Positions 1 through 8,269 of a stretch of 58,518 bases of DNA are shown piece by piece. The DNA lies in assembly GCA_016937035.1 (NCBI GenBank), contig JAFGWS010000093.1, forward strand, positions 1 through 58,518, read 5' to 3'. Each line of letters opens with the position of its first letter. Within the stretch, counting starts at the first letter, position 1. The notes beneath the pieces are model-generated. The model made no database searches and had not been told where the DNA came from. It saw only the letters and a program-made list of their open reading frames with translations. This DNA is from Pontiellaceae bacterium (lineage in GTDB: Bacteria > Verrucomicrobiota > Kiritimatiellia > Kiritimatiellales > Pontiellaceae). The position numbers and the translations under genes were made by a program.

Positions 1-111
1 TACCATGCCGAGTGATACGCGATACCGGTCAGCAATGTTCTGCCGGGTTCCTTCCCCGGCATCGTAGGAGTCCAGAATCCTCTGGCGTAGATCCAATGAT
101 AATGTGTTCAT
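1..111 (-). CDS. IS630-type transposase, N-terminal piece (runs off the window)
   Basis: Read on the minus strand from an ATG at 111, the frame is open to the window edge for 37 codons. It begins MNTLSLDLRQRIL and continues into a stretch containing AGEGTRQNIADRYRVS. This is the helix-turn-helix opening typical of IS630/Tc1-like transposases: S-L-D-L-R followed by a recognition helix with A-D-R-Y-x-V-S. The catalytic DDE part would lie to the left of the window, so completeness and activity cannot be judged. The strand and start are seen directly; the family call is from memory of the N-terminal consensus. Its closeness to the hairpin-rich stretch at 194-258 fits an insertion-prone spot. Confidence 0.7.
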   Translation of the reverse strand, partial: MNTLSLDLRQRILDSYDAGEGTRQNIADRYRVSLGMV

Positions 112-449
112 GTGCAGAACGCTACACAATGAGCACACGAATGGCTATATAATTATTTAAAATGCTCTAACGCCACTTTTTTAAAAAAACTGGAGTTAGT
201 GAATGATGATGGAGGGACGGGCTCTGTCCCGTCCGTTTGGACGACACGGAGGTCGTCCCTCTAACCCTTTTGTATCAGCTTATGTCGTCTACTTGCAGTT
301 TAGTTGTTTCCGAAGGTTTCGATCCGTTGTTTTTAGGCTTCGGCGAGATCGAGAACCTCGGGGGACGAGGCTTTAAATCATACGACATCTTCGCCTCGGG
401 ATACTATCACCGTGGCGGAGATGTTGGTGCGGAAGAGCGGCGCTGAAGG
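112..449. other. Intergenic stretch with two adjacent hairpins
   Basis: No convincing gene. Two perfect 7-bp inverted repeats lie back to back: GGACGGG (215-221) with CCCGTCC (228-234), and GGACGAC (239-245) with GTCGTCC (252-258), each with a 6-base loop. The first is only GC pairs plus one AT and could act as a transcript end, but no T-run follows on either strand. The 69-codon open frame at 237-446 has no ribosome site and reads like noise. Confidence 0.6.
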
Positions 450-1781
450 TTATCGATGTACAAAGCGCCTGCCGATGAGCATCGCTATACCGCCCCAAAG
501 AATGAAGGTCACGGCAGCAGGCTCCGGAATGGCTTCGGTTGAGAAGCCCACCATGGTTGCGGTGGAGGAGGTTAGCGGTTGATTGGACGTGTAGCGTCCA
601 TTCATTGTGTAAGTTCCATTCGATAACCCTGAAAAGAGAGCAACGGAGCCCCCGGATCCAACGTCCGTGTTGCTGGAAAATTTTCGCTCATTCATTTGAT
701 TTGAGGTTAGTTCGGTGGTTCCTGCCTCATCAAATAGAACAATGTCAAAATCAGCGATTTGGTTTGCTTGCCCGCCTTGTGCTGAAAAGTTCATAGAAAT
801 AAAAATTTCTTCTCCTCCAGCAGTGTTGTCTAAGGTGATGGTGTCAGAGACGCCTGTGAAGGGTAAGGCGTCGCTGCTTTTGTTCAAGGAGGCAGTGTTC
901 GATGAGAATCCTTCAAAGTATCCATCGCTTCCATTATTATCATAAGAAAGAGCCACGGCGGCGACGGTCGCATTCAATGTTTCAACACTCACTGCTCCGT
1001 CGGAGCTTTGGCAGACCAGACGCACTTGGATGTCTCCTTGGTTGAGCCCGTCTACTAATCCATACATGGTGGCGGAGCCTGTGTCGCTGGAGCTGCTCAT
1101 TGAACGGCTGATCGGGGTTCCGGTGTCGGTCCAGTTGCTTCCGTTGTCGGTGCTGTATTGAAGTTTCCATGTTCCTGTCGCCGAACCGCTGGCTTGTGTG
1201 TTAAATGAGGCAGCAATGTAGACCCCGTTGTTTGATGAACGTTCGAGGGTGAGACTGGTTTGAACATCGGTTGTAACATAACTCGTTGAGCTGATTTGTT
1301 TGGTTCCGCTTTGTTGAGCAAGGCCATAGTTTAAGGTGTTTCCAGTGGTGGTAGTGAGCGGGATCGCAATTAAATTTGCCCCCTTGGTCGTGAGGTCTGA
1401 ACTCGTAGAGGTTTGATGTTCGAGGTTGATTGTTCCGCCAGCAGATACTCCGGTAAAGACGTGTGCCACCGAGCCAATGCCTGAATCATTTTTGTTTTCG
1501 AAGGTTCGAGTAATAGCGGTTGAGGTTTGAGCGCCGCTGTCATAATTGAGTCGCCAAGATCCTGCACCAACGGCCTGTTTTTCCGCAGAGCTTGATGAGA
1601 AGGTTCCGATGACGAGAACATTACCTGCAGTTTGAGCATTCACAGAAAGTGCGCTTGAGTATCCAGCCCCCGAACTCACCGTGGTGCCAGTTAAGTTTAG
1701 CGTTGAACTGCTTAGGTCAATAAAACTTGCATTCGCTGAAACAGCGAATCCGCAAAGAATAACGGCCAATGACTTCTTCAT
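450..1781 (-). CDS. PEP-CTERM sorting-domain protein, secreted, Ser/Thr/Gly-rich
   Basis: A 443-residue protein. The start is taken at the ATG at 1781, which follows AGAGGGAGAAACC; an upstream ATG would add 15 residues ahead of the obvious signal peptide (MKKSLAVILCGFAVSANA). The body is a low-charge, Ser/Thr/Gly/Asn-rich beta-type sequence with no catalytic motif. The C-terminus is a classic PEP-CTERM signal: I-P-E-P at about residues 415-418, a hydrophobic helix (FILWGGIAMLIG), then a basic tail (RRFVHR). Proteins of this type are processed by an exosortase and end up at the surface or in exopolysaccharide. No exosortase is in the window. The exact role is unknown; the sorting signal is seen directly. 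Confidence 0.85.
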   Translation of the reverse strand: MKKSLAVILCGFAVSANASFIDLSSSTLNLTGTTVSSGAGYSSALSVNAQTAGNVLVIGTFSSSSAEKQAVGAGSWRLNYDSGAQTSTAITRTFENKNDSGIGSVAHVFTGVSAGGTINLEHQTSTSSDLTTKGANLIAIPLTTTTGNTLNYGLAQQSGTKQISSTSYVTTDVQTSLTLERSSNNGVYIAASFNTQASGSATGTWKLQYSTDNGSNWTDTGTPISRSMSSSSDTGSATMYGLVDGLNQGDIQVRLVCQSSDGAVSVETLNATVAAVALSYDNNGSDGYFEGFSSNTASLNKSSDALPFTGVSDTITLDNTAGGEEIFISMNFSAQGGQANQIADFDIVLFDEAGTTELTSNQMNERKFSSNTDVGSGGSVALFSGLSNGTYTMNGRYTSNQPLTSSTATMVGFSTEAIPEPAAVTFILWGGIAMLIGRRFVHR

Positions 1782-1903
1782 GGTTTCTCCCTCTATTTTA
1801 TTTGAATATACCCCAGTTACCTGCACAACGTGCGAGCTATAACTAAGTTCTCAGTATAAAAATATCTGTAGAGATGCAAGTATTATCCGGTTTTTTTTGG
1901 TTT

Positions 1904-2905
1904 TTACGCATCGGCGATGACGACGGCGCGCTGGGGGGCGGGGTGGCCTTCGATGGTTTTGGACGCGTCGGAGGGGTCGAGAAAGTCGGGGAGCGATTCG
2001 AAGGTCATCCAGTCGGTGGAGCGCTGCTCGTCGGTGGAGGTGGCGCAGCGGTCGACGGTGCGGATGTTTTTCAGTCCGCAGCGTTTGAGCCACAGCTCCA
2101 GCGTCGGGACAGAGGGAATAAACCAGACGTTGCGCATCTTCGCATAGCGGCCGCGCGGAATGAGCGAATAGCCTTCAGGGCCGTCGGCCACGAGGGTTTC
2201 GATGACGAGTTCTCCGCCGGGCCGCAGAAAGGAGCAGAGCTGCTCAATGTGTTCGATGGGCGATTTGCGGTGATAGAGCACGCCCATGGAAAAGACGGTG
2301 TCGAACGCGCCGGGGGCAGGGGGAAGATCTTCTATGCCGAGCGGCAGCACCCAGGCGCGCGGGTCGCGGATAAAGTGCTGCATCGCAAAAAACTGGAAGA
2401 CAAACCCGACCGAAGGGTCAATGCCGATCGCCAGCCGGGCCCCTTCGCCGAGCATCCGCCAGCAGTGATAACCGTTGCCGCAACCGACATCGAGAACGGC
2501 GCGGCCTTTCAACGGTTGTAGATGCGGGAGAACGCGGTCCCATTTCCAGTCGGAGCGCCATTCGGTGTCGATATGGATGCCGTGGAGGTGATACGGCCCT
2601 TTGCGCCACGGGTGAAAAACTTTCAACTGATCGGCCAGACCCTCGATCTCCGGGCCGTCAATCCGAACTTCGGACTTGAGCTCGATGGTTGAGTTCGTAG
2701 ATGCGACGTCTTCGTCGCATGGGTTAAGCGAAGGGGACGTCGCTTCTACGGAGGGCAATGCCGTGAGGACGGCTTCCCATTCCGGGAGGTGTCCGTGGCG
2801 CTCGTGGCGGAGGACGCGGGCGATTCGTTCGGGCAGCTGTTCGATCCACGGCTCCAGCGGGGTGTTTTTGAGGAGGGGATAGAGACTTGTGTAATCGATT
2901 TTCAT
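1904..2905 (-). CDS. cmoB: tRNA U34 carboxymethyltransferase CmoB
   Basis: CmoB transfers the carboxymethyl group of carboxy-SAM to 5-hydroxyuridine at tRNA position 34, giving cmo5U. The product is 333 residues (E. coli about 323). The start at 2905 follows GGAGAAAG; the longer open frame to 3010 would overlap cmoA and lacks a ribosome site. Diagnostic stretches are FHPWRKGPYHLHG, DTEWRSDWKWDRVLPHLQ, the SAM-binding loop VLDVGCGNGYHCWRM, VFSMGVLYHRKSP, and near the end DEQRSTDWMTFESLPDFLDP. It lies 68 bases downstream of cmoA on the same strand. Oddity: residues about 53-72 are encoded by a palindromic repeat-like element (2696-2750) in the linker between the N-terminal helices and the methyltransferase domain (see findings). 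Family assignment is secure. Confidence 0.95.
   Translation of the reverse strand: MKIDYTSLYPLLKNTPLEPWIEQLPERIARVLRHERHGHLPEWEAVLTALPSVEATSPSLNPCDEDVASTNSTIELKSEVRIDGPEIEGLADQLKVFHPWRKGPYHLHGIHIDTEWRSDWKWDRVLPHLQPLKGRAVLDVGCGNGYHCWRMLGEGARLAIGIDPSVGFVFQFFAMQHFIRDPRAWVLPLGIEDLPPAPGAFDTVFSMGVLYHRKSPIEHIEQLCSFLRPGGELVIETLVADGPEGYSLIPRGRYAKMRNVWFIPSVPTLELWLKRCGLKNIRTVDRCATSTDEQRSTDWMTFESLPDFLDPSDASKTIEGHPAPQRAVVIADA
2696..2750. repeat. Palindromic element read in frame inside cmoB
   Basis: Left arm CGTAGATGCGACGTC (2696-2710) and right arm GACGTCGCTTCTACG (2736-2750) are complementary at 14 of 15 positions. A nested 8-bp hairpin, ATGCGACG / CGTCGCAT (2701-2720), lies in the left part. The element encodes part of CmoB residues 53-72 without a stop codon. 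Related sequence (GCGACGTCCCC) recurs at 58329-58339 and a decayed form near 32042-32064. Confidence 0.75.
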
Positions 2906-2914
2906 ATTCTTTCT

Positions 2915-2948
2915 CCACAGATTTCGCAGATGTGCACAGATTACACGG
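2915..2948. repeat. Dispersed 'CCACAGATT' repeat in the cmoA-cmoB spacer
   Basis: The spacer between cmoA and cmoB contains CCACAGATTTCGCAGATG followed by TGCACAGATTACACGG. The word CACAGATT occurs twice in tandem. Similar words recur at 23654-23670 (GTCCACAGATTTCCCAG) and, inverted, at 23947-23971 (ending GAGTAATCTGTGGAT). This belongs to the short dispersed repeats that fill spacers in many PVC and related genomes (from memory). Confidence 0.6.
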
Positions 2949-2973
2949 TCATCCATGAAATTGGTGGATACTG

Positions 2974-3699
2974 TTATTTGATAGCGAGCATGGACATAAA
3001 GTTGAAGCACTGGAACCAGACATCGCAGGAGGAGAAGCCGGACTGCGTCAGTCGTTCGCGATGGGTGGCGATGGTTTCGGGGACGAGTACGTTCTCGAGC
3101 GCCGTGCGTTTTTGGCTGATTTCAAGGTCGGAATATCCGTGCGCGCGTTTAAAGTCGTGGTGGATGTCGATCAGCAGGGTATTGAGATGATCGTCGGCAA
3201 AGATCACTTTTTCGGAGAGAATGAGTACGCCGCCGGGCCGCATGCCCGCGCTGATTTTTTGGAGGAGCTTGAGGCGATCGGCGGGCGGAATAAACTGGAG
3301 CGTAAAGTTGAGCACCACCACGGAGGCCTCGGCAATATCGATTTCGCGGATGTCTCCGCAGATCAGCTCAATGGGGACGGAGCCGTGGTCGCGCTCCATC
3401 TTTTTGCGGCAGCGTTCGATCATGGCGGGGGAGTTATCGACGGCGACAATGCGGCAGCCTTCCGCAGTGATGCCGCGTCGCATGGAAAAGGCGGCTCCGC
3501 CGAGTGAGCAGCCGAGGTCGTAGAGCGTGCTGTTGGGCTGAGCATAACGTTCGGTCAGGGGTTCTATCATGGTAATGATAGCGCGGTAGCCGGGAACAGA
3601 GCGTTCGATCATGTCGGAGAATACGTCGGCCACCTGCGCGTCGAAGCGGAAATCGGTAATACCCGCGAGCGATTCAGAATAGATTTGGTCTCTTTGCAT
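2974..3699 (-). CDS. cmoA: Carboxy-S-adenosyl-L-methionine synthase CmoA
   Basis: CmoA makes carboxy-SAM from SAM and prephenate, the donor used by CmoB for wobble-uridine modification. The product is 241 residues (E. coli 247). Visible motifs: FDAQVADVFSDMIERSVPGY near the N-terminus, the SAM-binding loop YDLGCSLGGAAFSMRR (about residue 60), the acidic strand end RIVAVDNSPAMIERC, and VVLNFTLQFIPPADR followed by ILSEKV. All match the CmoA consensus. It sits 81 bases downstream of the inositol-phosphatase-like gene and 68 upstream of cmoB, all on the minus strand, so cotranscription is likely. Confidence 0.95.
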   Translation of the reverse strand: MQRDQIYSESLAGITDFRFDAQVADVFSDMIERSVPGYRAIITMIEPLTERYAQPNSTLYDLGCSLGGAAFSMRRGITAEGCRIVAVDNSPAMIERCRKKMERDHGSVPIELICGDIREIDIAEASVVVLNFTLQFIPPADRLKLLQKISAGMRPGGVLILSEKVIFADDHLNTLLIDIHHDFKRAHGYSDLEISQKRTALENVLVPETIATHRERLTQSGFSSCDVWFQCFNFMSMLAIK

Positions 3700-3780
3700 A
3701 GGTGCGTTTGTAGCAGTTATGCGTTTTGACCGACACCAAAAAAGGGGTATTTGCTGCGGATATTCGCTGCTGTTTTCCGA

Positions 3781-4557
3781 TCAGGGGGAGAGAAGTTCCT
3801 GCAGTTTGCCGATCAAATGTGGATTTGTGCCCAAGGCGGCGTAGGTGCCGTCGCCCTGCGGGCGGAAATCGACCGCTCCGCCGGCGCGTTCAATAATCAG
3901 TCCGCCGGCGGCAAAGTCCCAGGGGTAGATGCCTTTTTCAAAGAAGCCGTCGCTGGAGCCGGCGGCGACGTGGCAGAAATCGAGCGCTGCGGCCCCGCTG
4001 ATGCGCAGTTTTTTGGTGCTGAAGGCCAGCTTTTTAAAGAGGCTGAAGTGGGTTTCCGCGTCGGCCTCGAAGGCCTTGTAGAGGCCGGTAAAGATGAGTG
4101 CATCCTTCAGCTCGCGTGTATCGGATACGTGGATAGGGGCTCCATTCCGCTCGGCTGGGCCTTCGATATGCGCGGAGAAGCAGTCGTTGAATTCCGGCGC
4201 ATAGACGCATCCGGCAACGACTATTCCGTTGTGGCGGACGGCGACGGAGCTGCACCAATAGGGGAAGTTGTAGGAAAAGTTCATGGTGCCGTCGATGGGA
4301 TCGATCACCCATTCATAGGCGGTGTTCGCCTCGGTCCGACTCTCCTCCTCGCCCAGAATAGAGTGGTCGGGAAACCGTTCGCCAATCACCCTTTCGGTGA
4401 CCTTCTGGCACTCCATATCGAGCACGAGTTTAATATCGTGCGCAAAGGTTTCGGCGCTTTCGGTGCGACGGTGTTTATTTTTCAGGGCGTGGGTTCCGGC
4501 CGCTTTTGCGGCGGCCACGGCGGTTTCGAGGAGTTGGGAAAGGGTCGGTTCAGGCAT
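3781..4557 (-). CDS. Inositol-monophosphatase-family sugar phosphatase
   Basis: A 258-residue member of the FIG/IMPase superfamily of Mg2+-dependent phosphatases (SuhB, HisN-type histidinol phosphatase, CysQ). Metal and catalytic motifs are complete: the metal-1 glutamates in LGEEES (about residues 68-73), WVIDPIDGTMNF (about 84-95) and the C-terminal YPWDFAAGGLIIERAGG. Length is normal. The substrate cannot be fixed from sequence: inositol-1-phosphate, histidinol phosphate and other sugar phosphates are all possible. The gene starts 6 bases after the stop of the preceding hypothetical gene, so it belongs to the floA operon. Confidence 0.85.
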   Translation of the reverse strand: MPEPTLSQLLETAVAAAKAAGTHALKNKHRRTESAETFAHDIKLVLDMECQKVTERVIGERFPDHSILGEEESRTEANTAYEWVIDPIDGTMNFSYNFPYWCSSVAVRHNGIVVAGCVYAPEFNDCFSAHIEGPAERNGAPIHVSDTRELKDALIFTGLYKAFEADAETHFSLFKKLAFSTKKLRISGAAALDFCHVAAGSSDGFFEKGIYPWDFAAGGLIIERAGGAVDFRPQGDGTYAALGTNPHLIGKLQELLSP

Positions 4558-4563
4558 AGGGTT

Positions 4564-5163
4564 TTAGGGGGCAATGGTGTTATCGAACGAGGTTTCGTAT
4601 GCACGCGGTTGGCTGAAAACCATCTGCGCAATGAGGGCCCTTTTCGCTTGTTTTCGGTTGTTGAAGTCAAAGGTTGTTTTTCCGGTGGCGCTCCGCAGAA
4701 TCGGAGCTTGTCCGCTGTTCGGAAAGTTCATACCGGGAATATACATGCCCTTGACGGAAATCTTGAACGAGGTGGGTTTGAGGGATCGGGGGATTTTTAT
4801 TTCCTCCCGAATCTTCATCTGCATTTCAGGCATCGACGGCGGGGGCGGCGGTGCGCTTTCAATCAGCTCTTCCTTTAAGGGTCTGCGATGTGCGGTGAGG
4901 GGCTTGCCGAGTTCATATTCGCGCATCTCCTGCACATAGTCGGGGCGTTCGATCTCCTCCGGCCACTCCGGAAGTTCGCGTGGCTTGGGCTCCACCTTTG
5001 CCGCAATTTCCTGAAGAAACTCCTCCAGCGGAGAGGCTTTTTTCTTCGGCGGAGCTTGATCCTTTTCCGGCGAAGGCGGAGTCATCTTCCGTTGAGCAAT
5101 AGAGCTCAACCCCTTCAGGGCGATCACAATAATGAAGATAATCAGCGGGAAAATTTCTTCCAT
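4564..5163 (-). CDS. Membrane-anchored Pro/Glu/Lys-rich protein of the floA operon
   Basis: A 199-residue protein I do not recognise. It opens with one hydrophobic N-terminal segment (residues 4-17, FPLIIFIIVIALKG), then a long charged, proline-rich, probably disordered stretch with many Pro-Pro and Lys-Lys-Lys runs, then a more ordered C-terminal part rich in Arg and aromatic residues. Topology is probably a single anchor with the body in the cytoplasm or periplasm. It lies between floA and the inositol-phosphatase-like gene, 6 bases upstream of the latter, so it is probably a local accessory of the flotillin locus. No enzyme motif is visible. Confidence 0.7.
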   Translation of the reverse strand: MEEIFPLIIFIIVIALKGLSSIAQRKMTPPSPEKDQAPPKKKASPLEEFLQEIAAKVEPKPRELPEWPEEIERPDYVQEMREYELGKPLTAHRRPLKEELIESAPPPPPSMPEMQMKIREEIKIPRSLKPTSFKISVKGMYIPGMNFPNSGQAPILRSATGKTTFDFNNRKQAKRALIAQMVFSQPRAYETSFDNTIAP

Positions 5164-5185
5164 TTCACAACTCCCGTTAGAATCT

Positions 5186-5212
5186 CCGCAGCCTGCAGGA
5201 AGCAGGCTGCGG
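5186..5212. repeat. Perfect 11-bp hairpin between floA and the next gene
   Basis: CCGCAGCCTGC (5186-5196) and GCAGGCTGCGG (5202-5212) are exact complements with a 5-base loop AGGAA. It lies within the 60-base spacer between floA and the downstream gene. No T-run follows on the minus strand, so it is more likely a REP-like element or an mRNA-stabilising hairpin than a terminator. Confidence 0.7.
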
Positions 5213-5223
5213 ATGCTGCTGCA

Positions 5224-6246
5224 TTATTTCTTGTTGTCGATATCTTCATCTCCTGAAGAGATGGATTCGCGCATCGCGGTATCGGCCATAATATTCTGCA
5301 TGCGGTAGAAATCCATGACGCCGAGATTGCCTTTACGGAAGGCTTCGGCCATTGCCAGCGGAACTTCAGCCTGCGCTTCAATCACTTTGGCCTGCATTTC
5401 CTGAACGCGGGCGCGCATTTCCTGCTCGGCCGCAATCGCCATGGCGCGGCGGCCTTCGGCCTCGGCCTGACGCATAATCTTATCAGCGTCGGCGCGGTCG
5501 GTTTCGAGTTTAGCGCCGACGTTGGCAATCTGACCAATACCCGCCACGGAAACGTCGGCGATATCGATCGAGACGATTTCAAAGGCCGTCTGGGCGTCAA
5601 GGCCGCTGCTCAGCACCTTTCGGCTGATGGAGTCGGGATTTTCGAGTACAGACTTGTAGGACGGCATGGAGCCGATGGCGCTGACGATACCTTGGCCGAC
5701 GCGGGCGATAATGGTCTGTTCGGTGGCCCCGCCGACGAGGCGTTCAAGGTTGGTTCGAACGGTGACGCGCGCTTTAACGAGCAGTCGGATCCCGTCTTTG
5801 GCCACGGCGTCGAGCATGCCGCCGGCGGTTTTGTCGGGATCGGGGCAGTCGATGACCTTCGGGTTCACGCTGGTCTGCACCGCATCAATAATGTTTCGTC
5901 CGGCCAGGTCGATGGCGGCAGCCTGTTGGAACTGGAGTTCGATGTTGGCTTTATCCGCGGCAATCAGCGCGCGCACGACATTCTGCATGCTGCCGCCGGC
6001 GAGATAGTGGGCTTCGAGTTCGTTGGTGGAGATCGGTAGCCCGGCCTTTATGCCGGAGATGTAGGTGAGCACCACCTGAGCCGGCGGAACGCGGCGGAGT
6101 TTCATGCCGATCAGGTCGCGGATACGGACCGGAGCTTCGGCAAAGAGTGCACGCACCCACAAGTTGATTACTGAGAGCGCGAGCCCCAGGAAGATCACAA
6201 GGATCAGTCCTAAGATAATGAATAACGGGATCATGATTTGTTCCAT
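5224..6246 (-). CDS. floA: Flotillin-like protein FloA
   Basis: FloA organises functional membrane microdomains. The product is 340 residues (B. subtilis about 331). It has an N-terminal hydrophobic hairpin (residues 7-32) and then the SPFH/FloA core, with [61 protein letters not shown] and a C-terminal Ala/Glu-rich coiled-coil (R-Q-A-E-A-E-G-R-R and [11 protein letters not shown]). The ATG overlaps the stop of the upstream gene by one base (TAATG), which indicates translational coupling. NfeD lies two genes upstream, the usual partner arrangement. Confidence 0.95.
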   Translation of the reverse strand: MEQIMIPLFIILGLILVIFLGLALSVINLWVRALFAEAPVRIRDLIGMKLRRVPPAQVVLTYISGIKAGLPISTNELEAHYLAGGSMQNVVRALIAADKANIELQFQQAAAIDLAGRNIIDAVQTSVNPKVIDCPDPDKTAGGMLDAVAKDGIRLLVKARVTVRTNLERLVGGATEQTIIARVGQGIVSAIGSMPSYKSVLENPDSISRKVLSSGLDAQTAFEIVSIDIADVSVAGIGQIANVGAKLETDRADADKIMRQAEAEGRRAMAIAAEQEMRARVQEMQAKVIEAQAEVPLAMAEAFRKGNLGVMDFYRMQNIMADTAMRESISSGDEDIDNKK

Positions 6247-7445
6247 TATAACTCCTCTGTGGTTGTATTGTTTTTACTGTTCAAGGTTTCTTCAATTTTC
6301 TCGACTCGCCCGGCTAATTTAACCGCCAGTCGCCGCCGCTGAGAAATGGTCAGCAATAATGCCCCCGCGCCCAGCCAGATGACCGCCATTTGCGCGATCA
6401 GGCCGATCGTTGAGGGAATGAATGTGAGTGTGTAAATGACCGCCAGACCCACCACCAGCAAGAGCAGAAGACGTCGAGCGGAGGAATTGCCTGAGCGGAG
6501 AATGACGGTGCCGATCATCAGCCCCACCACAATGCGGCTGAGATAAATCAGCGCGCCCCAGAAAATAAGGAGCAGGGTGCCCAGAGGAAGTCCAAAGGCG
6601 GAGGATATGCCGATGATTCCCAAAAAGGGCAGAGTAAAGATGGCGATGAACCCGACGAGTATACATTTAAGCGGCGATTTGCGGATGAGCAGCGTGCTGA
6701 GTGCCGTTGTGGTTGGAAAGAGCGAAAGAAACGGGAGACCGACAAGAAACGCAGCAACGAAAGCAACGGCATACCTCTCCGCACGCTCAAGCGAATAGGG
6801 GGAAGGCGGAAGAACTCGTTTGAGTTTCCCTGAGATAATCCCTGTCGCCGGAAAGAGATCGCGCTTGGATTGGTAGGTCAGGTTGCCTTCAATCCGGGCG
6901 TTTCTTGCCAATACAATTTCCGGCGCGTTGACTTCTGTATCGCTCATAATCGGTCCGTTAATCGTGACGCTCTTTGCCGAATTAAATCGTGCCGGTCCGC
7001 CGATTGCTCCCTCCTGAATAATCGAATTCAGGCAATGAAGCTGTATACTTCCCTTGATGACCGCGTTGGTGCCGATGGTGATCGAGTAAAGAGCAGAAAC
7101 CGTCAGGTTTCCCTCCACGATTCCGTTAATATGCACGTCATTTCCGGCCAGACGTACATTGCGTTTGCAGACACCGTTCAGCGTCACGGCGCTTGTGGCG
7201 CCGGCGGAACCCGCCCAGACGTTTCCTTCGTAGGTGCCGTCCAGCGAGACCTGATCGACCGCGCCGATGAAGAGATCATTTTTAAAGGTCCCCTGTGGAA
7301 CAGCGGAGGTACACAATACCCACGTTTCGGCGGTAACCGTTTGATTGGTTTCCGTTCGGTACTCGGGCGTTTGAATCATGCCGAAGGCATGAAAAGAGAG
7401 TGCGAGAAAAACGAAAATCGTCGAAATGAGCTTCTTTAAATACAT
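6246..7445 (-). CDS. Bactofilin-like polymer-forming protein with C-terminal membrane domain
   Basis: A 399-residue membrane protein. Order of parts: signal peptide (1-22), a parallel beta-helix/bactofilin-like half (about 40-205) with repeats such as [51 protein letters not shown] and [11 protein letters not shown], then at least four hydrophobic helices (about 228-375), and a short charged tail. Bactofilin domains polymerise; here the domain would lie outside the cytoplasmic membrane because of the signal peptide. The stop overlaps the floA start and the gene begins 5 bases after the nfeD stop, so it lies between the two canonical partners. The domain call is from the repeated G-x-x-x-G-x-V pattern and is less certain than the topology. 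Confidence 0.75.
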   Translation of the reverse strand: MYLKKLISTIFVFLALSFHAFGMIQTPEYRTETNQTVTAETWVLCTSAVPQGTFKNDLFIGAVDQVSLDGTYEGNVWAGSAGATSAVTLNGVCKRNVRLAGNDVHINGIVEGNLTVSALYSITIGTNAVIKGSIQLHCLNSIIQEGAIGGPARFNSAKSVTINGPIMSDTEVNAPEIVLARNARIEGNLTYQSKRDLFPATGIISGKLKRVLPPSPYSLERAERYAVAFVAAFLVGLPFLSLFPTTTALSTLLIRKSPLKCILVGFIAIFTLPFLGIIGISSAFGLPLGTLLLIFWGALIYLSRIVVGLMIGTVILRSGNSSARRLLLLLVVGLAVIYTLTFIPSTIGLIAQMAVIWLGAGALLLTISQRRRLAVKLAGRVEKIEETLNSKNNTTTEEL

Positions 7446-7450
7446 CGAAA

Positions 7451-7924
7451 TTATGCTTTTACAACAGAAATGTGTCCGCCGGAGGTGGACGAAATTTTAA
7501 TTGATTCGCCGGCTTCAATCCACTCGCCGTTGGCCACCACATCCAGGCGCTGGCCTTCAATTTCAGCTATGCCGCTTGGGCGCAGGGTTGAGACTGCTTT
7601 CCCGACACTGCCCACGGGAGGGAGGTTGGCGGTTTTGTGGGCTTTGTAGGATGCTGCGTTCTCGCTCAGCGAAAGGACCTTCCCCATCCGACTTTTCGGA
7701 AAGAAGCGGATCCAGATGATAAACGTGAGCAGGCCGATAAACAGGAGCCCAACGGCACTCACCAGTTTCCACGGATCCGGGAAAGCGATCCAGCCGACAA
7801 TCGCTGCGGCCAGCCAGGCAACTGCACCGAACGCCCCGAGGATCCCGCCCGGAACAAAAATTTCTGTTCCAACCAGAATAAACCCAACAGCAAGTAATGT
7901 AATATATAGAGTTATAGAATCCAT
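7451..7924 (-). CDS. NfeD-type membrane protein, partner of FloA
   Basis: A 157-residue NfeD-like protein of the short (protease-less) class. Two or three hydrophobic segments occupy residues 3-70, with the family motif VGTEIFVPGG near residues 18-27 and WIAFPDPWKL. They are followed by a soluble C-terminal OB-fold: VGSVGKAVSTLRPSGIAEIE and GQRLDVVANGEWIEAGESIK. OB-fold NfeD proteins usually sit next to flotillin/stomatin genes. It is the first gene of the minus-strand run down to cmoB. The C-terminal domain consensus (LRPSGxAxIxGxRxDVVAxGxxI) is matched closely. Confidence 0.9.
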   Translation of the reverse strand: MDSITLYITLLAVGFILVGTEIFVPGGILGAFGAVAWLAAAIVGWIAFPDPWKLVSAVGLLFIGLLTFIIWIRFFPKSRMGKVLSLSENAASYKAHKTANLPPVGSVGKAVSTLRPSGIAEIEGQRLDVVANGEWIEAGESIKISSTSGGHISVVKA

Positions 7925-8269
7925 AGACGGAGACCTTATTAGAGATGAAGCAGAAAATAAAGTGCCGAGTTAGGGATTGTTTGGCCTTCAATCCTACCGT
8001 TTGAACCTCCGCAACCTGCCGCCACCTCGTAAGGTAGGGCACCATCTAAAGTAGGACATGCTTCCTGCGGGAATACGTAATTCGTAGCTTGTCTCTACCC
8101 GCATCGTCCTCCGTATCGCAGGCATCTTGCCTGCCTCGCCGCCGTCCTCGTAATCATGCTCGTACTCGTCCTCGAAACTGTACTGCGGGCATCCTGCTGG
8201 CCTTGCAGTCCTCGTTCTCATCCGTGATAAACAAAAATGAAATCGGAATACAGCCACTCCGCAGAATTA
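7925..8269. repeat. Spacer made of degenerate dispersed repeats
   Basis: No gene. It contains a perfect palindrome GCAGGCA-TCT-TGCCTGC at 8118-8134, one of four in the window, followed by a run of the words TCGTCCTCG / TCGTACTCG (about 8143-8178). On the minus strand this reads as a Glu/Asp/Tyr-rich frame (DEYEHDYED) without a ribosome site. I take it as a non-coding repeat mosaic. Confidence 0.55.

Noticed and set aside
3751..4878. A 375-codon plus-strand frame
   Set aside because: Antisense of the inositol-phosphatase-like gene and its upstream neighbour, both of which have clear motifs.
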